Positions 45,089 to 57,881 of a DNA stretch of 64,000 nucleotides are shown here, piece after piece. The stretch is from Siphonodentalium dalli (Eukaryota; Mollusca; Scaphopoda; Gadilida; Siphonodentaliidae), in assembly GCA_032622095.1 (NCBI GenBank), contig CP136067.1:54227899-54291898 (forward strand), given 5' to 3'. The first letter of the stretch is position 1; the number at the start of each line of letters is the position of its first letter. The notes under the pieces were generated by a model. The model searched no databases and was not told the DNA's origin. It was given only the letters and a program-made list of their open reading frames with translations. Both the position numbers and the translations under genes were made by a program.

Positions 45089-47425
45089 ATGCTTTGTGAC
45101 TTAGCAGTTATTTAACAGCTGTGTGAATATGGAGGCCATTAACAAATAGGTCTATTGAAATAAAGTAGATGCATGATTGCATGTTTGTTTTGACAAACGC
45201 TTGAACTGTCTCCCAAACAATTAATGTATTGAGGGATGCCCAAACTTTGAAAAAGGGATTAGTGGCCGATACATGTACTCATTTTATCTGTTGACCAAAA
45301 AAAAAGACCTGTGTTTCCGGTGACCCGCACGCCCCTATTCCAGCGCCCCCGCCCATTTTCATTTTATAGATTTTGCAAAATTTGTACGCGCCGCAATATT
45401 ATTTCTGTGTAAACCAATTCATTACCGAGTAAACCGGACACACAGCATGTACTGTTAAACCGGAAATTATACCACACTTCAATTATGTCACAGCCATTAT
45501 AAAAGTTTTTTATAAGTAGTTGCAATAAAACTATTCAAATCTGCTTAATTTTATGTTTCAAATTACTAATATTCTTTAACTCGCATGTGTAATTAATGTC
45601 TAAGAAGGGAATAATAATTATTCTATAGTATACATGTATGACTGATATAGATCACACAGATCTGGTCAAATTATTTTGCGTATGATTACGTGTTTCTAGG
45701 AAATTGATAGTCACGTGTTCATATTGACTTTAAAATGAGTTGATAAATCAAATCAATTTCCTGTTCTAAAGTTATTTAATTGTATTCATTGACATAGCGG
45801 ATTAGCTGGAAAGATAATAGTGTTTGTTTTATTAAATAAAGCGTTTTGCAAAAGTGTTGGTCAAGGTCAGGATCAAAAAACGAAACTAGAAATCAAAATG
45901 TTTGTCTGCTGAAAAATGTGCGAGATTATCATTTTCTAAATCGGCAAAGTTGTGGATAGGATAATTAATGATTTATACTTCCGTTCTCATGGTAATTTTG
46001 TGTTTATTCATAAAATAAAATCATGTGGATAATATTCACATGTTGCCATCATTTGTTACGTGAAAATTCCTCTTGAAAATTGTTTATTCATGGGATCACA
46101 GTCACCTATTGTCGATCTAAATATTAATAAAAGATCAAAATTGTGGAGACAATTCCACAATGATGATCCCCCACCCTTGGGTGCAATTTTTTAAAGGTAT
46201 ATTGTTTTATAACGTTCAAATTTTTTTTAGGGTAGTTAGGAAACAAGATCTCCATATATTTCTTGTTGATTTACATTATCAGTTCATAATGATGCCATCG
46301 TGTGTGAATTCAAGAGCAGCCAGATTTTTTTGAAATTCTATAATAAAGAAGATATTTCTAACTGATTAACTGTACATAATTAATTTATCTAATTATAACA
46401 TTAATATCATACATGTATTGTACAATCAAATATATAGCCCTAGAAAGGAAATAAATTTCTGTGTGTGATCTATACTATCATTGGGGAGGGGGAAATGAGT
46501 TGATTTAGCTCATAGAAGACATTTATTCACCATGTACCTGTGATGAAGTTAATTAGCTCTTTATATCAGTACATGTACCTTATAGAGCTATTGAGGAAGT
46601 TAATTTAATTAATTTCCTCACAGATTCATGCTGCAATTTCTTCTATATGATGCTATACAGGATTATGATTTCATGTTTTAGTCATAAACAATAAATATCA
46701 TTATATTCTGGGGGTTATTCAGATTTATGTCGAGGAAAGTTGAAAATAAAATGAAAAGCAACACCCCCCCCTTATTTTTTTCTTGCATGACGATGACACC
46801 AGAAACAGATATATATTTTTTTGGCCTAAATAAAACATGACCACATATCGGTATCATTGACTCAAAATATATCTAGATCCGTATCGTCTCGTGGCATGTG
46901 TATCGCGATACATATCATACCGCAACACAAACGTATCTTGACACCATTACCAATTGCCATTTTGAATGGGTAATTTTCCCAAAAGAGGATTTTAGCGGAT
47001 TTTGTACATGTTGTTCAGCAAAAGATTTTAAGACCAAAACGGCTCCTTTACCAATTTATTCCGGGTCTAACTGCCAAACAACCATCCATGTACTAAGTAT
47101 GTAGACACGGAAAATAGATATTTTCACCACGTGATCGATGTTTTGTCCTTGTTATGAAGAATATGTCTCAAGAGCGTTTGTGTAACGTTGATTTTGTTTG
47201 TGTCATTAGCAAAGAAAATATCCTCAAGCCCTATTGTTGAGAATCTATTTTGGTTACGTAAAATTAGCCTTGACTCAAAATAAATCTTTATTTTCAAGTT
47301 CTTGATGGAAAATAGCAATAGCGAACTGATGAGTTTTTATTTCTCTGTTCATTCCATATGTTAACATGGCAAAGGTGTCTTGTATCATTACACAAACGTG
47401 ATTGGCATTACACAAACACGATTGT
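45089..47425. other. dsRBM intron 1 stretch with one dispersed repeat end
   Basis: 'aaaaaaaaagacctgtgttt' with 'ccggtgacccgcacgcccct' (45298-45350) is related to the left ends at 2990-3060 and 47431. Nothing else is recognised. Confidence 0.4.
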
Positions 47426-47430
47426 CATTA

Positions 47431-48735
47431 GGCCTAAAAAAAAAATATGTTTGTTTCCGCTAACCCGACCGACCCTATTTTAAACCCCTGACCCTAAACT
47501 TTTTATTGACATTACAAAAAAATTAGGTCCCAATTCATATCATAACAAGATGCAAAACATTTATATATTTATATATATTGACATAAGAAATTTAAGTTTA
47601 CAAAAAGATTTAAGTTTAACAGTTGGAATCATACTGTAAAGTATGTTTGGCTTTATCTCGCTTTCATCTGTGAAAACTTCAAATAATTTGAGTTCAGGTA
47701 TGTTATCATTCAGCGTTCAGACTTCAGTATTTCAATCAATTACAGCACAGGAACATTAACAATTTGATCAAATCAACCTGGTTATCAAGTGGGATCTCAT
47801 AATACCAAATGAAAAATTAACATAGAGATTAGTACCATATATAGTCATTACTACCTTAATACATGTACATTGTTTCTGTACTACATGTAGTATTTCTGTA
47901 CTACATGTACATGTAGTATATTATGTACGGTATGTGTCTCACTTGAATTTTATAAAATAGCCTATTTATGAATTAGAGTGATAATGGCAAGTCTCATTTC
48001 AAGCAGGATAAGCATAATCCATTGAACCAAAAGTTATCTGACAATAACGTATAAGCATTTCCAATCCATACATATATAAAAAGTTCCAAAGTTATGCTTG
48101 AGAAACTTGATCAAATTGACCTCTCAGTAAAATTCAAAATACTGACTCAAAGAGCCTTAGATTAGCTCTAAATGCAATGGATTTTCAAAAAAATTCCAGG
48201 GGGCGAACCCCCACCATCATCAGGGAGTCACCCTTCCCAAACATTCCTCCGATCAGGCCTTCAGGTTATGCCTTTTGGCATATCATTGCCCAAAAACAGG
48301 TGTCCCCAAAAAATACCTAGATCATTCACTGAATGCGGAGGAGAAGGTGGTGTTGTGAAGCCATCCTTAAGAGATTGGTACAAGACGGTCACTCCAATAT
48401 GTGAACAGTGCAGTGGTGCTGGATTGACTCCAGTTGTCGCCAGACCATATGGGAAATATTAGGATTATCAAAGACTATATTAGTATATAGACTAGTATAT
48501 ATGTAAATATTAAAGCATATGTAAGATTGAATTGGAGTTTCTAGTTCCTCTGTCATCTGGGTTAACCTGATTGGGGCTAAGAAGTGCATAGTTTGGGTTA
48601 TTGACAAGTATTATACAGTTATTTTTAAAGATACTGAAAAAAAAAAGTTAACAAATAAAAAAAAGTTAAGCCTACCTACCTACCCTAATATTTTTTAGCT
48701 CGTTAGCGGAAACAAAGGTATTTTTTGTTTAGGCC
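47431..48735. mobile_element. TTA-flanked element with 34-bp inverted termini
   Basis: The left end starts GGCCTAAAA and contains TTTGTTTCCGCTAAC; the right end is its complement (gttagcggaaacaaag ... tttaggcc). TTA lies on both sides (47428-47430 and 48736-48738), as in Harbinger-type insertions. The interior includes an 'attccagggggcgaaccccc' segment (48196) of the kind common in marine repeats. A 96-codon frame at 48172 has no family motif. Confidence 0.75.
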
Positions 48736-48738
48736 TTA

Positions 48739-50045
48739 CACAAATGCAATTGTCATTACAGAAACAGTTATTATATGAAATATATCCATATTGATAGGAA
48801 TTCGAGATTGAATTCCATTTAATATCTTACCCGTGTTGCATGGTGTTCTTCGATGGCAATGAGTATCACTAAGTATAATCCCAAATTTTTTAATTTTTAA
48901 TAAGACTGAAAATAATTATGTCCGGGAGTTAAAATTTATTGTGTAAAAAAAAATCTTAATTTTCAAACATCCCATTGAAGTTGACAATCCAATCTACTGT
49001 TTTAACTATGGTTTATACATACGTCTGTGAACTTATGAAAATGTACAAACACTGCAGACTGGGTTCAGATTCGCATTTGTGAGTTCAACAGAAACTATGG
49101 TGCGTGTCCGTTTGTGGTTACAATGACAATAATAACTTTGAACTTGACCTTGAACATGACCTTGCCATTGATCTTGAATTTTGCCTTGGCTCGATTTATG
49201 AAGAATAACACGCATCCTATCCAAAAATGAATATCATGTAGCATGGAGTTCAATTTTTATTTTCATCTCTTTTCTCAATTTGAGTTTTTTTTACATTTTC
49301 TGTAGAAACACCCTATTATCTGACAATAAGTTGAGTAGGATCATGGAGTCTACTTCAAAACAGAAAGCAAATTGAAATGGGTCGTGTTTATTTTACCATA
49401 CCTGTAAAATAAAGTTAAAAAAAAAATGTTCAAATGGAATTACTGAGACTCATTTAATCGTCTTCTCGGAATTTAGTGCTGTTGTCAGTTTATTATGTCA
49501 GGGGGTTCTAAACAAAAGGGTCAGATAGCACTAAATCTATTAAGTACTTCAAAAATATTTTTCTCCAGTTCAAGATGGCACATGTACCGGTAGTTAATAC
49601 TTGCTGTGAATTATTGCCATGAACCATAATTTTTCAATTTGTTCATATTGTCATGGTTGACTGAATTTTAGGGGCAACAGGCGCTTAGAAGATTACATTG
49701 AAGGTTAATGCAATTTAGCCTTATAGTGTTAGAGCTACTTGTAAAACATAATGTGTGAAACCGTTTTTATTGAGGGCTACTTATTGTCTTTTATATGAAC
49801 TGTGGTAATCTGTTTCAAGTTGTCATAGGGGTCAGCATCCTCATCATATTATGGCTGTATAAATACATGTATTATACAGAGATCACTTTAAAATTTGTAT
49901 TGTCTAAATATTTTTCTTGAGAGCTACACTGACCACCAGTGCAGCATTGAAACTCGGACACATAAATTCAAATAATTTGAGAATTTGTGTTATTATGGCA
50001 TGTACTTTTGTCTATACATGTACTTCTTCAGTTACAGTACAATGT
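48739..50045. other. dsRBM intron 1 stretch, nothing recognised
   Basis: Plain AT-rich sequence, with a run of 'accttgaacatgaccttg'-type short repeats at 49139-49195. Confidence 0.35.
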
Positions 50046-50047
50046 TA

Positions 50048-50150
50048 AGTATACTCTATAAATCAACATCAAAACTCTCGATTATGATTCCGATCATAGC
50101 TATTTATTATCACCAATGGATGGGTTAAACATCTGCCAATCATGATCAGC
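50048..50150. repeat. Dispersed repeat, copy 2 (inverted partner of 5955-6055)
   Basis: atactctataaatcaacatc, aaaactctcgattatgattc, cgatcatag and gatgggttaaacatctgcca are the reverse complements of motifs at 5960-6050. Confidence 0.6.
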
Positions 50151-50459
50151 TGCTCGTTAGCAATTATAGGGCATGTATACATTGATGTCAGGTTAACTCT
50201 GATTTAAGATGACAAAAATTCATGTACTAAAATAGCATTACTTCACTAATTTCCATTGCAAACTCATTAATACTACCTGTCCCATGGTGTTTCACAAAAG
50301 GCTGTATTACAATATATAAGATACATGTACATGTAATCATTGTTTCTTATTTTGCATATTGATCTAGCAAAATAAAACACATAACAAATTATTTTCATTA
50401 ACTAAGATGATAGACTTCATGATTCATATAAAACACAACATTTGATTAGCACTATGATT

Positions 50460-50566
50460 GCAAATGTGGGGGTCCTCAAAGGTAAGCCCAGTCCCTAGTT
50501 TTTGTGTCAAAAAATCCCCCTCCCCCCTGGGTTTACTGATGTGTGTATACAGTATACATATTAAAT
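50460..50566. mobile_element. Fragment of the TA-flanked MITE family seen at 20487
   Basis: 'gggggtcctcaaaggtaagc', 'ccagtccctag', 'ctgggtttactgatgtgtgt' and 'atacagta' match the right third of the element at 20487-21120, including its terminal GTATACAG. Confidence 0.6.
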
Positions 50567-50622
50567 TTAGATGTTACAACAAGCTATTTGATTATTCGGT
50601 ATTTATATGGTATTATTCTGAT

Positions 50623-52106
50623 CAGGGTTGGTGATTTTTTTGATTTTTTTAAATAAATCAATTTTTTTTTATTATTTGATTTAAATCAGATTTATTTGAT
50701 TTAAATTGATTTTTTTCTAATTGTTATGAAAATATGCAATTGTGCAATGTCTTTGATAAATGAAGGTTCTAAAAGGTGTTGCTTATTATATCCAAGGCTG
50801 GATTAATCAAAATTCTATTATTATTTATTATTTTTGCGGGTTCACCAATTTCTAAATTGGGTGACAAAATAGGTCGAAACACTAATAGGCAGTGTATAGT
50901 GCTACATAGAATTTCCCATCCATAGTTCTGATGGGATGTTGGTATTTATCCAACCATATATAAAATAAGTTGCATATAATATGCAAATACAAAAAATTCC
51001 GCATATAAAATGCGCAAAACAGGCATAATAGTATTTTATATTTAGCATAGTAGCTTGCTCAAACTATGACTGATACAATTGCTCTAATAAATTAGAAACA
51101 TAAGTCACCCTATCTAAATTGATGGAATCTATAAATTCCGGTCTCAAAATAATCATTAAAGTGGCATGTAATATGCTCTATTATACAATTGGCACATATC
51201 GTGCATGACCGTGGAAATTGTGCTACTGGCCTCGACAAATCAGGCCATTAACATTTAAAATAGGCATATATTATGCCCATCTATTTATTACGCTGTCCCC
51301 CGATGAAATTCCGCGTTGCCACTATCATACTATAGTGGAAAAGTGAATCGAAACATATGCTCAATTTAAACCATGACTATCCGGGAAATGTAGGGACATT
51401 GAACACAGATCACTAATCTGTTGTCGATTGTTGGATATATTTCACAATCAAAAAAATTCAAAACATGTATCAAGCACAAATATCACGGCAGAACAGATAT
51501 AGCGACCATGTACTTTAATTATGCATACACTTAGGTCCATGTGAGTTCCAATGTTGTGATATCTGGAAAAGTAGACCTGTGCTTAAAGATTTACTGATAC
51601 ATTTAGTAAATTTTAGCTGAGAACTGAATATATTATCAATCACCTTTTCTCCTCGGTGACTTGAGGACATACATGTAATCACACCATATATCAAGTATGG
51701 ATAACTAGGGTAGTTTAGATGGCAGAGTATATGGTAGAATTACTTGGTTGGCATTTACATGTATTGCAATCAGAAAAGGAAAGGAAATTTAATAGTGTAA
51801 TGGGGAGTGCTGAATCTGATTGTAGTTACAACTAAGCGAAACAGGTAGTTGCTGGAGCAGTACCGGTAGTCACAGAACCATGCAGTATGCCTGTTTCTAT
51901 AGGGTTGACAATTACTGCACAATTTCATATCTATTATCCAATTCTGTATATTGTTTAATCATAATCATGTTATAATTTACAAAAGACCTTGTTAGATATT
52001 GAAAATTCTTGAGATATGCAATCATTTCAAAATATTTGATTTAAATCAATGATTTTTTTGAAAAAAATCATTGATTTAAATCAATGATTTAAATCAGCCA
52101 ACCCTG
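50623..52106. mobile_element. hAT-like element ending beside the exon 2 acceptor
   Basis: Ends CAGGGTTGGTGATTT and, inverted, CAGGGTTGGCTGATTT pair, and both are followed by 'tgatttaaatca' repeats, a common hAT terminal style. No 8-bp duplication is visible, so the flanks have changed or the pairing is between different copies. No transposase is seen in 1.48 kb. Confidence 0.65.
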
Positions 52107-52137
52107 AAATTTCAGATTTCTCTATTTATGCTTCCAG

Positions 52138-52281
52138 ACGGAACTGCCTGTATCGAAGCTGGAGAAGATCAACAGCAGATGCCTGACCAAGCAAAGCAGA
52201 CGCAACAAGTGGGCGATCAGGGGACTGTAGTTATGAATGACCCAAACACTGCTCTCGACACATCTAGTCAAAACCCTCAAA
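52138..52281 (+). CDS. dsRNA-binding-motif protein, second coding exon
   Basis: This 144-bp exon is bounded by an acceptor (tatgcttccag) and a donor (CCTCAAA|gtatgg). It enters and leaves in phase 1. The translation is hydrophilic and rich in Gln, Asp and Thr (for example EAGEDQQQMPDQAKQTQQ), with no predicted domain, so it is probably a disordered linker between the basic N-terminus and the RNA-binding motif. A hAT-like element ends at 52106, 31 bp upstream of the exon, so part of the branch-point and polypyrimidine region sits right beside transposon sequence. Support is from splice sites, frame continuity and coding character; no homologue was recognised for this part. Confidence 0.7.
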
Positions 52282-52599
52282 GTATGGATTCTTGATTTTT
52301 TTTTTTTTTTGGGCCATAAATTAAATAATTATAATGGCCTTGTGTTCTGAAAATTTTGATACAAAATGTATTGGAATACCTTTAACACAAAAAGGTTTTC
52401 TTCATCCATTCCAACATGTGTTGTCTTCTGTGCTAGATATCTGAGACCCATATTTCGCTTTGATTCCAGAAGATACTTTAGTCTGGTGAACACAGTCAAA
52501 TTAAAATGAATAATGTTTAGGGGTTAAAAAAAAAAATACGCAAGCTGAGTTTGAATCGTAATTTGGCCCAAAGATTTTATGGCCCATGTTCAACTATGG

Positions 52600-53275
52600 C
52601 TCGTTGTTGGTCACTGCCAAACTTGGTACGGTATAATATAAAAGGCAAAACAAAAACAAAAAAACGTGTTTCCTACCTGGAAATTATCATGAAATTCTCT
52701 TCCATTTTCTATTAATTTCAGTTACTGGTTGAATTCTATGAGTCATTAGCCTAATTCACTGGCAAAATCATGCTCACAAAACACCAAACCGGGGTTAGTG
52801 GGCTAACAAACATCCAAAAATGCATTACCTCGAAAATAGTTAACTTTAAACTGGAATACAAGTCTTTTAGACATGGCCCAAATATGTTTATTAACTCAAT
52901 TCGATATGTGTAGGGGGTGTTAATAGAAATTAAATGACTTGGACATAATAGTATATGACAAGTGAGTGTCAGTTGTACAAATTCTCAGAAGTCTGCTAGG
53001 TTGCCATTATAAGGTGTAACCCCAGTATGAAAATCGGACACAAGCATTGAGAACTTGTGGGAATGTGGAGATTTTTATACAGGGAACACAGCATGTTATT
53101 ATGTAATAGCTAATTGTACTGGACAGTAGTGAACTTTAAATACTCGTATCAAGAATCTGTCATATATTAGGACTAAAATTTTAATATAATAATTTCTACT
53201 ACTGTCATAAAGTCTATATACCATATCACATACACGTAACACCCTTCCTGCCTCAAAATTTTAACACAGTTGTTT
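52600..53275. repeat. Dispersed ~1.1-kb repeat, copy 2
   Basis: 'ttccattttctattaatttc', 'gagtcattagcctaattcac', 'atcatgctcacaaaacacca', 'ataaggtgtaaccccagtat' and 'accatatcacatacacgtaa' match 3160-4045 in order. Confidence 0.6.
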
Positions 53276-54362
53276 TAAGATCACCATATTCTGTGTCTGA
53301 TCTCCAATGGCAAAGTAACTTTTTATTCTACTTGGGGTTTTTTGGAAACTTTTTGAAATCTATCTTCTATTTTGAAATAAACTAAATGATCCACAAGTAT
53401 TTTATCACATCACATGCATATTAAATTCCTTTCAACCCATCTTTACTGTGAATCTGTCATATATCGGTAAGTTGGAACGTAAAAGGCACAAGTTGGAAAC
53501 AATAAATTTTAGGATGGATAGACCAGGTTGGTTATTGCGGCCTTGTGGAGATACATATAGGCATCAATCAGACTATTGACTTATTTGTGCTTGAGCTAAG
53601 CTTATATTATTTACCGAAGTTAAAAAAAAAATTCAAAAAAAAGACTACCTGGATAATAAAAATCCAGATAGGAATTTTTTTTGTTAGGAATTTTTCTACC
53701 GGTATGTAATTGGAAACTGTTATTTTTTATTTTTTTTGGGGCCTACTACTGAATTGTCTCAATACAGGTCAAGTTTCAATCATGGTTTGGGTACGGGACT
53801 GTGCCTGTCCATCTGCTCTCATAACTCAGCGGAACGGCGGAACATGTATAAAATAAATCATTCTAGCCCTTATTCTACTCAGTTCTATCCAGTACATAGT
53901 CAGTGATCATGCTGCGAGAAAATTCTTTTGGCCTATTTTGTGGCCATTTCTGAACTTTTTTGTACATTTTTCAACATTTCCGAAATTTAATAACAATAAT
54001 ATTGGATCATCATGATTTGATAAAACTGATACTAAAACAAAAATATAAAACACATTGCAAAAAACTGTTAAAAATTGATAAAATGACAGCCGGTAATGTC
54101 TATCAACATGAAGGAGCATTGATTTGTATTAATTATCTTATCTCACTTGATTAGGGAAGGACACCATTTTGGCGGCTTATTATTGTTTTGATAAATAAGC
54201 ATGTGTGATTTTTGATAGAATTGTTATCCATGCACGGGTGAGCCACTGATGCAGAGAGGGGATTGCTGATGATAGCCTTGAAACCTTTTATGGCCATTTT
54301 CCAAAAAAAATGGCCGTTTGGCAACTGACGGCAAACCCTGCATATATTATCTCTTTTTGCAG

Positions 54363-54490
54363 CCGCGGAAACAGTCCATACTGGTGAGTTACCAGCTGGT
54401 CAACAAGAACTGGATATAAATGAGAGAATATCAGCCATCAAAGACTTTGTTAATGATACTGTTAGTGGTGAAGGTCAACCAATGGATGAC
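54363..54490 (+). CDS. dsRNA-binding-motif protein, third coding exon
   Basis: This 128-bp exon follows a good acceptor (atctctttttgcag) and ends at GATGAC|gtgagt. It completes a split Thr codon from exon 2 and ends in phase 0. The peptide includes ETVHTGELPAGQQELDINER and then a mixed acidic helix-like stretch ending GQPMDD. No domain is recognised; it looks like more of the acidic linker. The donor is followed at once by three copies of a ~40 bp tandem duplication (54535-54625). Confidence 0.7.
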
Positions 54491-54534
54491 GTGAGTGTTG
54501 ACACTATTATTAATTTTGGAAAATATTTCCTACG

Positions 54535-54625
54535 ATCACTATTATTTGGCAAAGAGACATAGAGTGAAATTGCCATCACTATTATTTGGCAAAGAGACAT
54601 AAGAGTGAAATTGCCATCACTATTA
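54535..54625. repeat. ~40-bp tandem duplication after the exon 3 donor
   Basis: 'atcactattatttggcaaag' followed by agacata(a)gagtgaaattgcc occurs at 54535 and 54575, and starts again at 54616. Period 40-41 bp. Confidence 0.75.
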
Positions 54626-54678
54626 TTAATTTTAGCCAAAACTCCCATACATCACTATTATTACGCCATCATTATTAG

Positions 54679-54801
54679 CAGCCTTCATAATTGGCTATGG
54701 CAATCAGCATTGCCGAAGCAATTTGCTGAAGCAAACTGGGCCACGGCATACTGTTGCCGTAGCGGATTGCCGAAGCCAAACAATCTGAATTAAGAGGGCT
54801 G
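54679..54801. mobile_element. 123-bp MITE, copy 2
   Basis: It starts CAGCCTTCATAATTGG and ends with the complement of CAGCCCTCTTAATTCAGATT. It is flanked by TTATTAG on both sides (54672-54678 and 54802-54808). It is the reverse-oriented relative of 2152-2279. Confidence 0.78.
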
Positions 54802-55254
54802 TTATTAGACACCTTAGAGTATACATTGCAGTATTTTTTGACAAACAATGTAATGTTCAAAATTGCAATGTGAACTAATTGAGTCTGAAGTCACGGCATA
54901 AATCAAGCTGCTACCACCCGTATTCAACTTCAACTCGATTCCTGAAAGTAGACAGGCTGAATAATGTAATGTATCTATCTCACTAATGAATTGATGTGTC
55001 TTTGGATGGATTACATTGATCATGATGCATCATATCGGACACTCTTTATGCAATGCTGTGCAATAGTGAATACATTTTTTTATTATCCATCCCTGAACTG
55101 ATTATCACTCTTTCTGATTGGGAAAAAGCCGTCATATGATAATCTGGGAAAAAGTCATATTGGACTCGATATGACTTGTATAAAAATTATCGCGACTCCA
55201 TGACGTCATTTCTATAAACATACAGGTGGATAATAAAAATGTCATTATACAATG

Positions 55255-55330
55255 TTGTACTCATCCAGGTTATGGTGAAAAAGTCATATTGGACTCTATA
55301 CTTTTCACCATAACCTGGACTCGTACAAGA
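55255..55330. repeat. Hairpin with ~22-bp arms
   Basis: 'ccaggttatggtgaaaaag' is answered by 'cttttcaccataacctgg' around 'tcatattggactctata'. Outer acaatgttgta / acaacattgt arms (55248 and 55347) extend the fold. Confidence 0.65.
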
Positions 55331-55339
55331 AAAACACAT

Positions 55340-57881
55340 ACTGTACACAACATTGTACAATAACTTTACAGTATTGCACTGGAATTGAGTTCTGATGGTA
55401 ATGAGAGAGGAAATTGCTGGATATAGCCTTGACACTTTTTATGGCCATTTTCTTTGACTCCGGGTGAAAAATATTTGACTTGAGTCCGGAACCCACACTT
55501 CACAGATTTTTATTTTTGAAACTTATTTTATCCACCTTGAATATTTACTGACATGCGCAGATGTCATAACAACAGTTTGGGAGGTCAATCAATGTCGCAG
55601 TAAGCGCGGCTTTTGTTATGGGATAATTCTCGGAATAAAAGACAACAAAAATTATCGATAGTATTACTAAAATTGACAATATCTTGTGATAGTTGGCATG
55701 TAGATGCATATGTATATATTTCCAATTCAGTAATCATGTTTTATTCATGAAAATAGACAGGTTTATAATACCATGCCAGTCACATGTGAGAGAAGATGTT
55801 TGTTTACATTTGATGACATGTGCTGGGAATTCCAGTACGAACCAGGACCATATATATAGAATTTGAGGTGGAGAAAATAGATTTCAAATATCAAATCTAA
55901 TTTCTCTGAGCTTTGAAGTTCTCAACTCAAATCAAATATTGTTCACACCAGAAGCCGAAGTAATAGTAATTTAGAAGTGTCAAAATGGCATCTTTAATCA
56001 TTGCAGACCTTACGTCTTGAGAGAAATGGTCTCCTTGACTCAGAAATATTAGAATTTTCAAACTGAAACTCGGCATAAGACTTAAAAAGGCACATTTTGC
56101 TAATCTGACTGACCCTATTTGAGGCTCTCAACTGGTAAAATATGATCAGGTGTCAAAATTTTCTATGGGACGTCGACTTTGTGCGCAAAACTTTTCATGC
56201 TGCTTTTTGGATTTTTGACAAATATTTGACATGGTGAAAAATAACATGGAAATCGAAATCTGATAACTTTGATGGTTGGGTTCCTCAACTCGAATCAAAT
56301 AATTTTTTGCCGACGAAATAGTAATTTAGATTAATAATCGGATTATGTGTCTTTAAGAAGATAAATTCCTCCAATATGGAGCCTCCGCTAAAGTACCGGT
56401 ACATGAATCCATTCCCTATATGGATTGTAATGGAAAATAAAATGAATGGCTTTTCCCACACAGTTCTAAAAGTTCTCTTTATAATGGTCTGTTCGACATT
56501 TGAAGGGACGTTCAGATAATATAAAATTATTAAGTATACAAGAGGCAGGGAAACACTGTCTTAATTCACTTTCTTATATAGTAGGGAAGTTTGGATAATA
56601 ATGGTGTTTGTTGGACCATAATTTGTACAGTGAATCTAGTGACAATAAAACTGGCTGTCAGAGATATCTTGGCAATATTAAGATTCAGACCAATAAATAT
56701 AAGTTTAAATTACTCATATCTCTACATTTATATGTCAAGCCTGCAAATAGTTTCTTAAAATTCCCCGGAGTGTGCCTGTCATTATGACAGTCACCAACTG
56801 ATTGGTGCCCGTCATATCAAGTTCAGTACCTGTCTCACATTTTAAAGTAAACCGAGCTTCATTTACACTTTCAAAACCCATGTTTCCCGGTATAATGTCA
56901 GTAATATTGCATTTTGTTATGGTTTTACCATCTATGACCTTGTTTATACTTGTTCAGTTTTGAACAACCTGATCAAAATCATCAAAAGCTTGATAGACAC
57001 TGTATTCGATGTCAAATTGCCATTTGCCAAGCAATCACTCAGTAAGGAAACAACCAGTGAAGTTTTATTAAGCTACAAATAAGAATCAAAGTATATTATG
57101 CTGCCTGGAACAAAATTAATATTTCAATATTAATATTTACATATATTTTGTCATAAAATATTGTAGCTAACTCCCATCGACTGTGTATGATAAATAGGGA
57201 GGATAGAGGTCATACATGTGTGTTCTTGATTTGTTATTGGGAGTGGAGAAAATGTAATCTCACACAATAGGCGTTTGACCAGTGGTTCAACAATCATTTT
57301 TTTCTCAACAGACTTCATTCCGCACACCTCGGTAGGCTCCCGAGTTTTGAGGAGTGCAGTATGTAATGGCGTCACTATGTGACATGACTCTCGTCCGGTT
57401 GTATATTTCTACAGCAGGACGGAAGTCGCCAAATTAGAATGCGCAGTCGAGCATGCACAGTTGCTACTGGCAAAATTTAATAACAAAAATAACCGCACAT
57501 GGGTTTGTAATTTTAAAAACAAGCTCATCAAACAAACGCTGCCAGTCAAGATGACAGATGCAAATAGATTTGTATCTTACATTTAGTTGTTTTGCGTTGG
57601 TCAACCCGTTGTCCGACCAATTGTTTGCAGGCTTGTTCAATGTATGCATTCTCAGTAGCCATCTAATCTAATTGATTCAGGTTCATGAGATTGCAGGGGT
57701 AAGTTAATTTGAAAGGAACTTACAATGATACTAGTCTAATAGAAATGATACACTGGTCCTGTGGTCCATCAAGGACAAAGTTTGTATTCAGTCAGTGTTT
57801 CCCAATAAATGTTTATAATAGTTATTTTGAAAACAAGATGAAACTGCAACAGTCATTGTATATTTTACTGTAAAATTATAG
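55340..57881. other. dsRBM intron 3 stretch with diverged dispersed-repeat pieces
   Basis: Pieces such as 'ctcaactcaaatcaaat' and 'gaaatagtaatttaga' at 55910-55980 and 56280-56330 match the repeat copies at 2982 and 52600. No exon was recognised. Confidence 0.4.

Noticed and set aside
48172..48462. 96-codon frame with CxxC as a zinc-finger gene
   Set aside because: Lies wholly inside a TTA-flanked transposon and overlaps a common 'cagggggcgaacccccac' repeat; no recognised motif order.
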